A stretch of DNA of 64,000 nucleotides, from NCBI GenBank assembly GCA_963729875.1, contig CAVSPR010000004.1:310001-374000 (forward strand), given 5' to 3'. The translations under genes and the position numbers were made by a program. Positions within the stretch are counted from its first letter, which is position 1. Each line of letters begins with the position of its first letter. Below, piece after piece: positions 45,490-59,176 of this stretch. The notes beneath the pieces are model-generated. The model had not been told where the DNA came from, did no database searches, and saw nothing but the letters and a program-made list of their open reading frames with translations. This DNA comes from DATBSL01 sp963729875. GTDB taxonomy: Bacteria; Acidobacteriota; Vicinamibacteria; Fen-336.

Positions 45490-47414
45490 TCACCTCCCCG
45501 CGAGCGCGGCCACGGGGTCGAGCCGCGTCGCGCGGCGGGCGGGCAGCACGCCGAACACGGCCCCCACCACCACGGAGAGGGAGAAGGCGGCCAGGACCGC
45601 CCACGCGGGGGGGAGGCGGGGAGGGCGGGATAGAGGAAGACCAGCCCGCGCACGGCGAGCCAGCCCACGGCGAGGCCGAGGAGCCCTCCGGCCGAGGAGA
45701 TGAGCACCGCCTCGGCGAGGAAGGCGAGGAGGATCTGCCGCCGGTCCGCACCGAGGGCCTTCAGGAGGCCGATCTCGCGCGTCCGCTCGGAGACCGAGAC
45801 GAGCATGACGTTCATGATCCCGACCCCGGCCACCGCGAGCGAGATGCTGGCGATGCCGGCGAGGGCGAGGGTGAGGGCGCCGAGGATCGACGTGAACGCC
45901 CCGAGGACCGCGTCCTGGGTGATGGCGGTGACGTCCTCCTCGCCGTGGCGCTCGGCGATCAGGCGGACGACTCGCTCCCGGGCGCGGTCGAGGTCGGCGT
46001 GGGAGCGGACCTGGAGGACCAGGCGGAAGAGCGATCGCCGGTTGAGCATCTTCATGGCGGTGGCCACCGGGACGATCACCACGTCGTCCATGTTGAGGCC
46101 GAGCTGCTGGCCCCGCGGCGCGAGCACCCCGACGACGCGCATCCGCCAGTCGCCGACCCTCACGACGCGGCCGACCGGGTCCTCGCCCGGGGAACAGCTC
46201 GCGCGCGGCGGTCTGGCCGAGCACCGCGACCGGCGAGCTGCGGTCCCACTCGAGGGGCGGGAGGAAGCGGCCGCGCGGCGACGCCGAGGCGCCGCACCTC
46301 GAGCGCCTCGTATGTGGCGCCGACCAGGCCCACCTGGCGCCGGCGCTCCCCGAACGCCACGGTCTCGGTGCCCATCGACCATCGGGGCGGCCTTGTCGAT
46401 CTCGGGCACGCCGCGCAGGACCGCGCGCGCGTCCTCGAGGGTGAGGTCGTTCGGGGCCCCGCCCATCCCCGGCATGCCCCCGGTCGTCTCGGTCTTGCCG
46501 GGGACGACGATGACGAGGTTCGTCCCGACGCTGGCGAACTGGCCGACGACGTAGCGCCGGGCGCCCTCGCCGAGTGCGGTCAGGGTCACGACGGCGGCGA
46601 CACCGATCGCCACGCCGAGGAGGCTCATGCCGGTGCGCAGGCGGTGGCCGCGCAGGGCGCGCGCCGCGAAGCCGAGGACGTCGCGAAGGCTCACTCGCCG
46701 TTCTCCGCGGCCGAGGATCTCGACCGCCTCGTGGATGTGCGCTCCGTCGCCCCGGTGGACGACCCGGCCGTCCTTGAGCACGAGGACGCGCCGGGCGCGC
46801 CGGGCGACCGCGGGGTCGTGGGTGACGACGATCAGCGTGAGGCCCGCCGCGTTCATCTGCTCGAGGATCTCCAGCACGTGTCGGCCGGAGGTCGTGTCGA
46901 GGTTCCCGGTCGGCTCGTCGGCGAGAAGGAGCTTCGGGTCGAGGACGGTGGCGCGGGCGATCGCCACCCGCTGGCGCTCCCCGCCCGAGAGCTGGTCGGG
47001 CCGGTGCGTGGCCCGCGGCTCGAGCCCCACGGCCTTCAGGCGGCCCATCGCCCGCGCGCGCCGCTCGCCCGCCTCGATCCCGGCGAAGACCATGGGCAGC
47101 TCCACGTTCTCGAGGGCGGTGAGCCGCGGCACGAGGTGGAAGAACTGGAACACGAAACCGATCGTGTGCCGGCGTACGAGGCTGAGCTCCGCCTCGTCGA
47201 GCCGGGCCACGTCGCGGCCGAGCAGCTCGTAGATGCCGCGGTCCGGGCGGTCGAGGCAGCCGAGAATGTGGAGGAGGGTCGACTTGCCCGAGCCCGAGGG
47301 ACCCATGATCGCGAGGTGCTCGCCGGCGGCGATCGTCTCGTGGACGTCCACGAGGGCGTGGACGGGCTCCCCGCCCACTTCGAACGTACGCGAGAGGCCC
47401 TCGAGGCGGATCAT
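45490..47414 (-). pseudogene. MacB-type ABC ATPase-permease fusion (four frameshifts)
   Basis: Export ABC protein with an N-terminal ATPase and C-terminal FtsX-like permease, about 640 residues when rebuilt. The ATPase is complete: Walker A IMGPSGSGKSTLLHILG, Q-loop FVFQFFHLVPRLTALENVEL, signature LSGGERQRVAIARA, Walker B LLLADEPTGNLD, and VVTHDPAVARRA. The permease has a periplasmic domain and helices (ASISLAVAGVGIMNVMLVSV, ERTREIGLLKALGADRRQIL). The frame is broken near 46378, 46283, 46190 and 45615, the last in a run of seven G. Between the breaks, MGTETVAFGERRRQVGLVGA, RGRFLPPLEWDRSSPVAVLG and AVFGVLPARRATRLDPVAAL continue the protein. ATG 47414 lies 11 bases after the HlyD stop. Confidence 0.85.
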
Positions 47415-47425
47415 GCCGGCCCCGG

Positions 47426-48583
47426 TCAGCGCGGCCCCGCCTCCTGGGCCCGGGCCTTCGCTCCCGCCTTGATCTCCGGCCGGTCGAGGGAGACGACCAC
47501 GCGCGCGCCCTCCTCGAGCCCGCCCGCCACCTCGGTGAAGTCCCAGTTCCGCAGGCCGAGCCGAAGCGGCTTCTCGACGAGCCGGCCGCCCTCGAGGACG
47601 AGGGCCTTCCCTCCCTCGAGCAGCGCGGAGGTGGGAACACGGAGAACGCCGTCGCGCGCGCTCAGGATGACCTCGGCGTCGGCGGACGTGCCGGGGAGGA
47701 GCGAGGCGGCGACGGCGGCGTCGTCCAGCTCAAGCTCGATCTCTACCGTCCGGTTCTGCTCCAGGCGGTCCTCCACGTAGGGGGACACCTCGACGACACG
47801 CGCCGCGAAGTGCTCCCCGGGGTGCGAGTCGACCGTGAGCCGGGCCGGCTTGCCCGTCTGGATGCGGGCGGAGTCCACCTCGTCCATCGGCGCGCTGACG
47901 TAGATCGACCGCGTGTCGATGAGGTCGAGGACGGGCGGGACCGGGATGGCGGGGGGCGAGGGGGTCGTCCACTCGCCCTCCTCGATGAACGTGTCGGCCA
48001 CGATGCCGTCGAAGGGGGCGAGGAGAGTCGTCTGCCGCAGCTGGGCCAGGGCCAGGGTGACCGCGGAGCCGGCCCTCTGCGCGGTTGCCCGCGCCGCGCG
48101 GCACGCGGCTTCCGCCCCGGTCGCCTGGCTGTCGACGGCGTCGATCTGGTCCGTGGACACGATGCCCTCTGCGGCGAGGCCCCGAGCCCGGTCGCGCTCG
48201 CGCCCGGCGCGGTCGGCGGCCAGGCAGGCCTGGTCGCTCTGGGCGAGCGCGGCCTTGCGCTCGTCCTCGGCGAGGCCGAGCTGGGCCCGCTGGAGCGAGT
48301 CCTGCACCTGCAGGAGCAGGTCCCCCTTGCGCACCCTCGCTCCCCGCCGGTGGGGCAGCGACAGGACCCGCCCCCCGGTCTCGGGTGCGAGCTTCGCGCG
48401 GCGCCGCGCTTTCACGGTGCCGGCCCGGGAGTTGGTGACCGTCTCCTCGACGCGGCCCTTCTCGGCGGCGACCACGCGCACGGTGACGGGCGCGGGGGCG
48501 AAGACGGTGAGCCGGAGGACGACGACGACAGCCACGACAACGGCGAGAACGGCGAGGCGGGGCCACAGGCGACGGGCAGTCAT
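47426..48583 (-). CDS. MacA/HlyD-type periplasmic adaptor for the MacB-like exporter
   Basis: Membrane-fusion protein of 385 residues, anchored by one N-terminal helix (LAVLAVVVAVVVVLRLTVFA). It shows the lipoyl half KLAPETGGRVLSLPHRRGAR, a coiled-coil hairpin (VQDSLQRAQLGLAEDERKAA to ATAQRAGSAVTLALAQLRQT), the returning lipoyl half LLAPFDGIVADTFIEEGEWT, and beta-barrel plus membrane-proximal domains (NRTVEIELELDDAAVAASLL). ATG 48583 starts the anchor; an upstream start at 48604 adds seven residues. It precedes the MacB-like gene by 11 bases, so adaptor, ATPase-permease, second permease and radical SAM protein form one operon. No outer-membrane factor is included. Confidence 0.9.
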   Translation of the reverse strand: MTARRLWPRLAVLAVVVAVVVVLRLTVFAPAPVTVRVVAAEKGRVEETVTNSRAGTVKARRRAKLAPETGGRVLSLPHRRGARVRKGDLLLQVQDSLQRAQLGLAEDERKAALAQSDQACLAADRAGRERDRARGLAAEGIVSTDQIDAVDSQATGAEAACRAARATAQRAGSAVTLALAQLRQTTLLAPFDGIVADTFIEEGEWTTPSPPAIPVPPVLDLIDTRSIYVSAPMDEVDSARIQTGKPARLTVDSHPGEHFAARVVEVSPYVEDRLEQNRTVEIELELDDAAVAASLLPGTSADAEVILSARDGVLRVPTSALLEGGKALVLEGGRLVEKPLRLGLRNWDFTEVAGGLEEGARVVVSLDRPEIKAGAKARAQEAGPR

Positions 48584-48699
48584 GATCGACAACCCCCGGG
48601 CCATTCTCTCGCAAAGTGCGACGCCCCGGGGAGGAGGAGTACGCCGGCCTTCCCCGGGGCTTTCGAGAACGGAACGGAGACGACGAATCGGTCAGATCC

Positions 48700-48739
48700 A
48701 GGACGTTCGGCGCCCGCGATCCGGCGCGCCGAACGTCCT
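48700..48739 (-). terminator. Hairpin overlapping the end of the DHOD-like gene
   Basis: A perfect 14-bp inverted repeat (48700-48713 and 48726-48739, 12-base loop) includes the stop codon of the DHOD-like gene. The adjacent 48644-48675 holds a third copy of the intergenic repeat with GGGGCTTTCGAGA. It separates the nifJ unit from the exporter operon. Confidence 0.6.
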
Positions 48740-49736
48740 ACTGATTGTCCCGCCAGCTCTGCAGGACGAGCATGTAGTTCGCCCGGCTGTAGACCTGCGG
48801 GTCGGGGCAGGCCTCCAGGTTCATGCTGCCCTGGGCCTGGTGCAGCGAGTGGTACTCGTGCTCCTCGAGCCACTGGGCGAGCTCCTGGCGCAGCGTCGCG
48901 ATGTGGGACGGGCCGCGCTTGAGGAGCGAGGACACGAGCTGGATCGCGTGGGCGCCGGCCATGACCGACTGGACGACGTCGGTCACGGTGTGGACGCCGC
49001 CGGTGCAGGCGAGCGAGGCCTTCACCTTCGGCGACAGCAGGGCGAGCCAGGTGAGGCGCAGCGGCAGCTCGGCCGAGCTCGAGAGGTGGACCTGCCGGCG
49101 GACCTGCAGCTCCTCGACGTCGATGTCGGGCTGGTAGAAGCGGTTGAAGAGCACGAGGCCGTCGGCGCCCGCCTCGTCGAGCTTGGAGGCGAAGTGGGCG
49201 AGCGAGGTGTAGTACGGGGAGAGCTTCACCGCCACCGGGATGCGGACGGCCTTGCGCACGGCCTGGACCATCTGGACCGTGCGCAGCTCCAGCTGGGCCC
49301 CCGACTCCTGGGGGTTGCTGCCGAGCGAGAAGACGTTGAGCTCGAGGGCGTCCGCCCCCGCCTGCTCGACGAGCTTCGCGTACTCGAGCCAGCCGCCCAC
49401 CGTGTAGCCGTTGATCGAGCCGACGACCGGCACCGACACGGCCTGCTTCACCTTGCGGATGTGATCGAGGTACTCGTCGGGGCCGAGGTGGAAGGCGTCG
49501 GGGCTCGGGAAGTAGGTGAGGGCCTCGGCGAAGGACTGGCCGTGGGACTCGGTGTGGACGAAGTTCGCCACCTGCTCGCGGGTGATCTGCTCCTCGAAGA
49601 CCGAGTGCATGGTGATGGCGGCCGCCCCCGCGTCCTCGAGCTTGCGGACGGTGTCGAGGTCGTCCACGAGAGGCGAGGCCCCGGGCATCAGGGGGTGGGG
49701 CAGCTTGAGGCCGAGGTAGGTCGTGCTGAGGTCCAT
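48738..49736 (-). CDS. Dihydroorotate dehydrogenase-like protein paired with nifJ
   Basis: FMN TIM-barrel protein of 332 residues related to class 1 dihydroorotate dehydrogenase. It starts LSTTYLGLKLPHPLMPGASP, shows VVGSINGYTVGGWLEYAKLV, ALELNVFSLGSNPQ, the FMN/substrate lysine segment VRIPVAVKLSPYYTSLAHFA, DGLVLFNRFYQPDIDVEELQ and the phosphate-binding SLACTGGVHTVTDVVQ. It departs from PyrD in its active-site loop and C-terminus, so pyrimidine synthesis is not assured. Genes of this type regularly sit beside pyruvate:ferredoxin oxidoreductase, as here (15-base gap), which hints at an electron-transfer or associated redox role. ATG 49736 follows GGAGGGACGAAG. Confidence 0.85.
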   Translation of the reverse strand: MDLSTTYLGLKLPHPLMPGASPLVDDLDTVRKLEDAGAAAITMHSVFEEQITREQVANFVHTESHGQSFAEALTYFPSPDAFHLGPDEYLDHIRKVKQAVSVPVVGSINGYTVGGWLEYAKLVEQAGADALELNVFSLGSNPQESGAQLELRTVQMVQAVRKAVRIPVAVKLSPYYTSLAHFASKLDEAGADGLVLFNRFYQPDIDVEELQVRRQVHLSSSAELPLRLTWLALLSPKVKASLACTGGVHTVTDVVQSVMAGAHAIQLVSSLLKRGPSHIATLRQELAQWLEEHEYHSLHQAQGSMNLEACPDPQVYSRANYMLVLQSWRDNQ

Positions 49737-49751
49737 CTTCGTCCCTCCTCC

Positions 49752-53354
<3,603 letters not shown>

Positions 53355-53553
53355 TTGAGCCGTTCCTCCCCGAGGTTACAGGTTGGTGCCACACCGAACT
53401 CTGCACGATGCGGGCCAGCCATGTTCGGCCGGGATGGCGGGTCTCCGCGGGCGGCGGGCCGCAACGTTTGCGGGAGGGGGGAGGGGGTGGAGATTTCTTG
53501 CGCAGCGTCCCGCGGGCGAACCTACGCCGGGGCCCTCCGGACGCGGGCAGAGC

Positions 53554-53569
53554 GGGAACGGCCCTTGCA
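53554..53569 (+). promoter_or_regulatory. Possible sigma-54 (-24/-12) element before the lone receiver gene
   Basis: GGGAACGGCCCTTGCA keeps the GG/GC spacing and most of the TGGCACG-N4-TTGCA consensus, differing at the first T and at C4. The predicted start falls at the AGGAG ribosome site, so the match may be chance. Reported at low weight. Confidence 0.25.
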
Positions 53570-53582
53570 AACGTCAGGAGTC

Positions 53583-53972
53583 ATGGAGAACGGGCCGCAC
53601 GCTCGGGAAGGGCACCGGCGGGTCCTCGTCGTCGACGACGACCCTCGCAGCCGCAACGCCGTGGCCCAGATCCTGACCGCAGAGGGCTACGACGCCACGG
53701 TCGCCGCGGACGGCGAGGAGGCCACACCCCTGCTCACCGAGTGGCGCCCGGACCTCGTCCTCACCGACCTCCACATGCCCCACCTCGACGGCCCAGGCCT
53801 CCTGCGCCGCGTCCAGAGCCTTCGACCGGGGACGCCGGTCATCGTCCTCTCCGCCCGCGGAGCGGCAGAGGCCGTCCAGCTGACGGCCGGGCTCGGCGCC
53901 TCGGACTGCCTGGCCAAGCCCGTCCAGGTCGACGAGCTCCTCGTCCGCATCCGCGACCTGATCGGGGACTGA
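53583..53972 (+). CDS. Single-domain response regulator
   Basis: Free-standing CheY-like receiver, 129 residues. Acidic pocket at VLVVDDDPRSRNAVAQI, phosphoacceptor Asp62 in LVLTDLHMPHLDGPG, switch Thr/Ser in PVIVLSARGA and Lys in CLAKPVQVDELLVRI. No output domain follows, so it must act by protein contact or in a phosphorelay. ATG 53583 has AGGAG just upstream; the seven-residue polar lead before the first strand is normal. It is divergent from nifJ and 88 bases before the thioredoxin gene. The NtrC-type pair nearby is convergent with it and need not be its partner. Confidence 0.88.
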   Translation: MENGPHAREGHRRVLVVDDDPRSRNAVAQILTAEGYDATVAADGEEATPLLTEWRPDLVLTDLHMPHLDGPGLLRRVQSLRPGTPVIVLSARGAAEAVQLTAGLGASDCLAKPVQVDELLVRIRDLIGD

Positions 53973-54060
53973 GACCCCAAGGCTCCTTTTCTTGTTGTCC
54001 GCCCGCGCCGGGGGCGTATATTCGTTCCAGCGGGGAGTGTCTCTCCCGGCGGAGGTGAGC

Positions 54061-54516
54061 ATGAGAGCCGTACTCGATGCTCCCATCCGGACCAGTGCCG
54101 TGGTCCTCGACCGCATCCTGGGGGCCGGCCCGCCCACGCTCGTCGTCTTCGAGACTCCCGGCTGTGGCCCCTGCGAGGCGCTCCGGCCGACGCTCGACGA
54201 GCTGGCCCGGGAGTTCCACGACCGCGTGCTGGTGGTGCGAGTGACCGACTCCGCCGAGGGCTGGCTGGCGGCCCGCTACCACCTCTCGTTCGTGCCGACG
54301 CTGCTCTTCTGGCGGGGCGGCACGGAGCACTGCCGCATCAAGGGCGACCCGGGGCGCGCGGCGATCCGCGCCCACCTCGAGTTCCTCTTGACCGGCGAGT
54401 GCCCGCCCGAGCCGGCCGAGGGGCCGCGCCACACGCTGGAGGCGTGGTTCGGCGGGTCACCCGCGGGGACCCACAGGTCCCCGCGGGCGTTGTTGTCCGT
54501 CCCGCACGGCCGGTAG
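54061..54516 (+). CDS. Thioredoxin-family protein
   Basis: Cytosolic thioredoxin-fold protein of 151 residues, longer than thioredoxin by a C-terminal 45-residue tail. The active site is VVFETPGCGPCEALRPTLDE (Cys35-Gly-Pro-Cys38), the central strand is RVLVVRVTDSAEGWLAARYH and the cis-proline loop LSFVPTLLFWRGG. The usual Trp before the first Cys is replaced by Gly. ATG 54061 is preceded by GGAGGTGAGC, which decides the start. The tail (GPRHTLEAWFGGSPAG) is unique to this protein as far as I can tell. It should reduce disulfides, but its specific partner is unknown. A symmetric terminator separates it from the convergent NtrC-type gene. Confidence 0.88.
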   Translation: MRAVLDAPIRTSAVVLDRILGAGPPTLVVFETPGCGPCEALRPTLDELAREFHDRVLVVRVTDSAEGWLAARYHLSFVPTLLFWRGGTEHCRIKGDPGRAAIRAHLEFLLTGECPPEPAEGPRHTLEAWFGGSPAGTHRSPRALLSVPHGR

Positions 54517-54518
54517 GG

Positions 54519-54551
54519 AGGGCCTTCCCGAGAGCCTTCTGGGAAGGCCCT
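54519..54551. terminator. Convergent hairpin terminator
   Basis: Perfect 11-bp stem AGGGCCTTCCC (54519-54529) and GGGAAGGCCCT (54541-54551) with an 11-base loop, between the converging thioredoxin and NtrC-type genes. It probably serves both directions. No T-run follows on the plus strand. Confidence 0.6.
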
Positions 54552-54563
54552 GCGTAACGGAAA

Positions 54564-55981
<1,418 letters not shown>

Positions 55982-55985
<4 letters not shown>

Positions 55986-57790
55986 GTTTCGTCTCCCCCG
56001 GCCTCGCCCGGCCGCTCGACCGGGAGGCTGACCGTGAACGTGGCGCCCCGGCCCGGCTCGCTCGCGCTCGCGATCTCGCCGCCGTGCTCGAGCACGATCT
56101 GCTGGGCGATGCTGAGGCCCAGCCCCGTCCCCTGGGCCTTGGTGGTCACGAAGAGCTGGAAGACGTCCAGGCCCTCCGGCAGCCCGGGCCCCGAGTCCCG
56201 CACGACCATGACCGCCCGGCCGTCCAGGAGGCCGCTCTCCACGGTCACGACCCCCCCGCCCGGCATGGCCTCGATGGCGTTCTGCACGAGGTTGATCACC
56301 ACCTGCTTCATCTTCTCCGGGTCGACCCGCAGGTCGGGGATGGGCTCGCCGAGGCGCTGGCGACGCAGAGAGACGCCGGAGGCCCGCGCCTCGGGGCGCA
56401 GCAGGCGGATGACCTCGTCGACGAGCGCGTCGAGGCTGGCCGGGCGGTACTGGACGCGGTTGCTGCGCGAGAACTGGAGGAAGTCTCCCACGAGGTTGTC
56501 GAGCCGCTTGACCTCCTCGCGGATGACACCCACGAGCTCCTTGATCTCGCCGGCGATGCCGGCCGGGAGGGGGGCCACGCGGCGCTCGAGGATCGACAGC
56601 TGCAGCGCGATGGAGTTCAGCGGGTTGCGCACCTCGTGGGCGAGGCCCGAGGCGAAGGTCCCGACCACCGCCATCTTCTCGCTCTGGATGATGCGGGCCT
56701 GGGCCTCGTTGAGCTCGCGGTAGGCCCGCCGCGCCTTGTCGTACAGGCGGGCGTTCTCGAGGGCGACCGAGGCTTGCGTGGCGAGCGCCTCCGCCACGTC
56801 CACCTGGCCCTCGGTCCAGCGGTGGGGCGAGGCCGAGGTGAGGACGAGGAGCCCGAGTGTCGCCTTGCGCGCCACGAGCGGGAGGATGAGGGCGGCCGCC
56901 CCCGCCCAGCGCCTGGCGATGTCCTTGTTGACGCGGTCGTCGCGGCTCCAGTCCTCGGTGTCGAGGCGCACCTGCTCCTCGAGCGCGCGGCGGTGGAGGC
57001 TGTCGCCCATCGCGGCCAGGTCGAGGACCTGCCCCTTCCGGAGCTCCGGGTGGGGGAGCCCGGCCAGGTGGGCCACGCTCAGCTGCCGCGGGTCCGAGCC
57101 GAGCAGGATGTGGACGCGGTCCACCCGCAGGATCTCGAGGGCGGTGCGGCCGACGGCCGTGAGGACGGCCTCGACGTCGAGGGACTCCCCGATGCCCTTG
57201 TTGAGCGCGGCGAGGGCCCGGGCCTCCTGGTTGTAGAGCCTCTCCGCCTTGAGGTGCCGCGCGCCCTCCACCGCCAGGCACAGCTGCCGGCCGACCGTCT
57301 CCAGGAAGCGCAGCTCCGCGTCGTCGAACGTCTTCCCGGGCCGGGCCGCCACGTTGAGGACTCCCCGGCTCGTCCCCTCGAAGGCCAGCGGCACGGAGGC
57401 GTGGGCCGCCGGCTGCTCCAGCCCGGCGGCGATCATGGGCATGCGCGGGCACTCGGTGGTGTTGCGGGCCTGGAGGCCCCGGCCCGACTCGAAGACCTGC
57501 CGGCAGAGGCAATCCCCCAGGCCCCGCTCCTCCGTAGCCTCCAGGTACGCCGGCGAGATCCCCCGGTGGGCGACGAGGTGGAGCCGCCGGTCCTTCTCGT
57601 CCACGAGGAACACCCAGGCGGTCTCGAGGCCGAGCCCGCCCAGCAGGGCGTCGAGCGTCGTGTCCAGGATCGCCTGGGCGTCCTCCTCGCCGTGCAGCCG
57701 CACCGAGATGTCCTCGAGGATCGCGAGCTCGCGCTCGCGAAGCGCCACGGCCTCCTGCAGGTCACGCAGAGGTGAGGCTCCCTCGGCCAT
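55982..57790 (-). CDS. Sensor histidine kinase with two GAF domains
   Basis: Soluble sensor kinase of 602 residues without transmembrane segments. Two GAF-like domains (about 30-180 starting LAILEDISVRLHGEEDAQAI, and 190-370 with ALAALNKGIGESLDVEAVLT) precede a coiled linker, the DHp helix with phosphoacceptor His in VVGTFASGLAHEVRNPLNSI, and an ATPase domain (VVINLVQNAIEAMPGGGVVT, VVRDSGPGLPEGLDVFQLFV, GTGLGLSIAQQIVLEHGGEI). The input is probably a cytosolic small molecule or redox state; several cysteines (GLGDCLCRQVFESG) in the first GAF domain could sense it. ATG 57790 follows a weak AGGA. The stop overlaps the start of its NtrC-type partner, which it presumably phosphorylates. Confidence 0.93.
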
Positions 57791-57804
57791 CGGAGGATCC
57801 TGCG

Positions 57805-57819
57805 GCAAGTCTTGCGCCA
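57805..57819 (-). promoter_or_regulatory. Candidate sigma-54 promoter upstream of the GAF histidine kinase
   Basis: Minus-strand TGGCGCAAGACTTGC has GG and GC exactly 10 bases apart as in TGGCAC-N5-TTGC, one mismatch from the core. Transcription would begin only about 4 bases before ATG 57790, leaving almost no leader. The downstream operon encodes an NtrC-type activator, which makes autoactivation sensible. Confidence 0.4.
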
Positions 57820-58020
57820 CTTCCCGTCCATCTTGACACAACGCGCTGACCGAGTGCGAGTTGAGCGGACCATGAAACGGCGGGGTGCCGCGGACCTGGG
57901 CGAAGCGGCTGCGGGGATGGAAGGGGCGTGGGCGCAAAGGACGCGGAGCTCGGCTCGTTTTTTGCGGGGGGCTGGCGCGACCCCGGGGGGCGCGGTAGAG
58001 TGGAGCAACGGAGGCGACAC

Positions 58021-58287
58021 GTGGAGGCCACCCTGGGACGAAACGACCCCTGCCACTGCGGATCGGGGAAGAAGTACAAGCAGTGCTGCCTCGGGAAGGA
58101 CGAGGAGAAGGCGCGGGCCGCGCGGGCGAAGGCAGCGGCGGAGGCGCCCGTGGCCGCCGCGGAGGAGGAGGCCGCTCCCGCTTCCCGCGCGCCCAAGCAC
58201 CAGACCCGGCAGCCCTGGAAGAAGACGGCGACGAACACGCACGGCTTCGGCAAGACGAGCCTCCCGCGCAAGGTCGGGGGCAGCTAG
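58021..58287 (+). CDS. Small SEC-C motif protein
   Basis: An 88-residue protein with an N-terminal SEC-C zinc motif, GRNDPCHCGSGKKYKQCC (residues 6-23), the metal-binding segment found at the C-terminus of SecA and in many small proteins. The rest is a charged Ala/Glu/Lys helix and a basic C-terminal tail (HQTRQPWKKTATNTHGFGKT) suggestive of RNA or ribosome binding. GTG 58021 is selected because GGAGG stands 6 bases before it and the product begins right at the motif; longer frames start upstream without ribosome sites. It precedes the EEP lipoprotein gene by 3 bases. Confidence 0.82.
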   Translation: MEATLGRNDPCHCGSGKKYKQCCLGKDEEKARAARAKAAAEAPVAAAEEEAAPASRAPKHQTRQPWKKTATNTHGFGKTSLPRKVGGS

Positions 58288-58290
58288 GGC

Positions 58291-59154
58291 GTGAGGCCGC
58301 GCCGGCTCGTCGCCGCCCTGCTCCTCGCGGCTTCGGGCCCCGGCTGCGCCGCGGTCAACTACCTCGACCCGGCGGGCCCGCTCCACGTCGTCGCGCGCGA
58401 AGGGCCGCCTCTCGCGGATCCGCCCTCGACGGCCTTCCGCGTCGTCAGCTTCAACATCGCCTACGCCGTCGAGATCGACCGCGCGATCGAGGTGCTGCGC
58501 GAGACCGAGGCCCTCCGCGAGCCGGACGTCCTGGCCCTGCAGGAGATGGACGCGCCGGGGACCGAGCGCATCGCGCGGGCCCTGGGCCTGAACTCGGTCT
58601 ACTTCCCGAGCGGCGTCCACCCGAAGCACGACCGCGACTTCGGCTGCGCCGTCCTCTCCCCCTGGCCGCTCGAGGAGCCCCGCAAGGTGGTCCTGCCCCA
58701 CGGGGCGCGCGGCAGCGGGCTGCGGCGGTCGGCCACCTCGGCCGTCGTCGTGCGCGGGAGCGAGCGCGTCCGCGTGTACTCGGTGCACCTGCCCTCGCCG
58801 CTCGCCGTGTCCGGGGGCTCGCGAAAGGACGAGCTGCGCGCTCTCGCCGCGGACGCGGCGTCGTCGGACCTGCCGGTCGTGATCGTGGGCGACTTCAACT
58901 CGCACGACAAGGTCGGGGAGCTGGCGAAGGCCGGGTTCGCGTGGGTGACCCGGGACGTCGGGGACACGACCCGCTTCAGCCTCTTCGGGCTCGGTCTGTT
59001 CGGCATGTCCTACGACCACGTCCTCGCGCGGGGCCTCGAGGCGGCCCCGGGGAAGGACTCCGTCGGGGTCGTCGCGGACAACCGGGGCGCGAGCGACCAC
59101 CGGCCGATCTGGGCCGTGCTCGTCCCGGGGCCGGACCACGGCCCCGCGCGATGA
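58291..59154 (+). CDS. Endonuclease/exonuclease/phosphatase-family lipoprotein
   Basis: Metal-dependent phosphoesterase of the DNase I/EEP fold, 287 residues, exported as a lipoprotein (LVAALLLAASGPGC, Cys19). All catalytic blocks are present: FRVVSFNIAYAVEIDRAIEV (metal Asn), DVLALQEMD (Glu), RVRVYSVHLPSPLAV (His), VVIVGDFNSHDKVGELAKAG (Asp/Asn), YDHVLA and GASDHRPIWAV (Asp-His). Surface localisation suggests hydrolysis of extracellular nucleic acids, phospholipids or inositol phosphates. GTG 58291 starts the signal peptide, 3 bases after the SEC-C gene stop. It converges with the PH-like gene across 22 bases. Confidence 0.9.
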   Translation: MRPRRLVAALLLAASGPGCAAVNYLDPAGPLHVVAREGPPLADPPSTAFRVVSFNIAYAVEIDRAIEVLRETEALREPDVLALQEMDAPGTERIARALGLNSVYFPSGVHPKHDRDFGCAVLSPWPLEEPRKVVLPHGARGSGLRRSATSAVVVRGSERVRVYSVHLPSPLAVSGGSRKDELRALAADAASSDLPVVIVGDFNSHDKVGELAKAGFAWVTRDVGDTTRFSLFGLGLFGMSYDHVLARGLEAAPGKDSVGVVADNRGASDHRPIWAVLVPGPDHGPAR

Positions 59155-59176
59155 CGGCCCCGGCCCCGCCAAGCCA

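Noticed and set aside
53355..53582. Small regulatory RNA or extra gene between nifJ and the receiver gene
   Set aside because: The 228 bases hold only ribosome-site sequence for nifJ, a GC-rich tract and a weak sigma-54-like box. No stable isolated hairpin with a T-run or coding bias was found.
57791..58020. Promoter from TTGACA at 57833
   Set aside because: A perfect -35 hexamer is present, but no -10-like hexamer follows at 16-18 bases on the plus strand.
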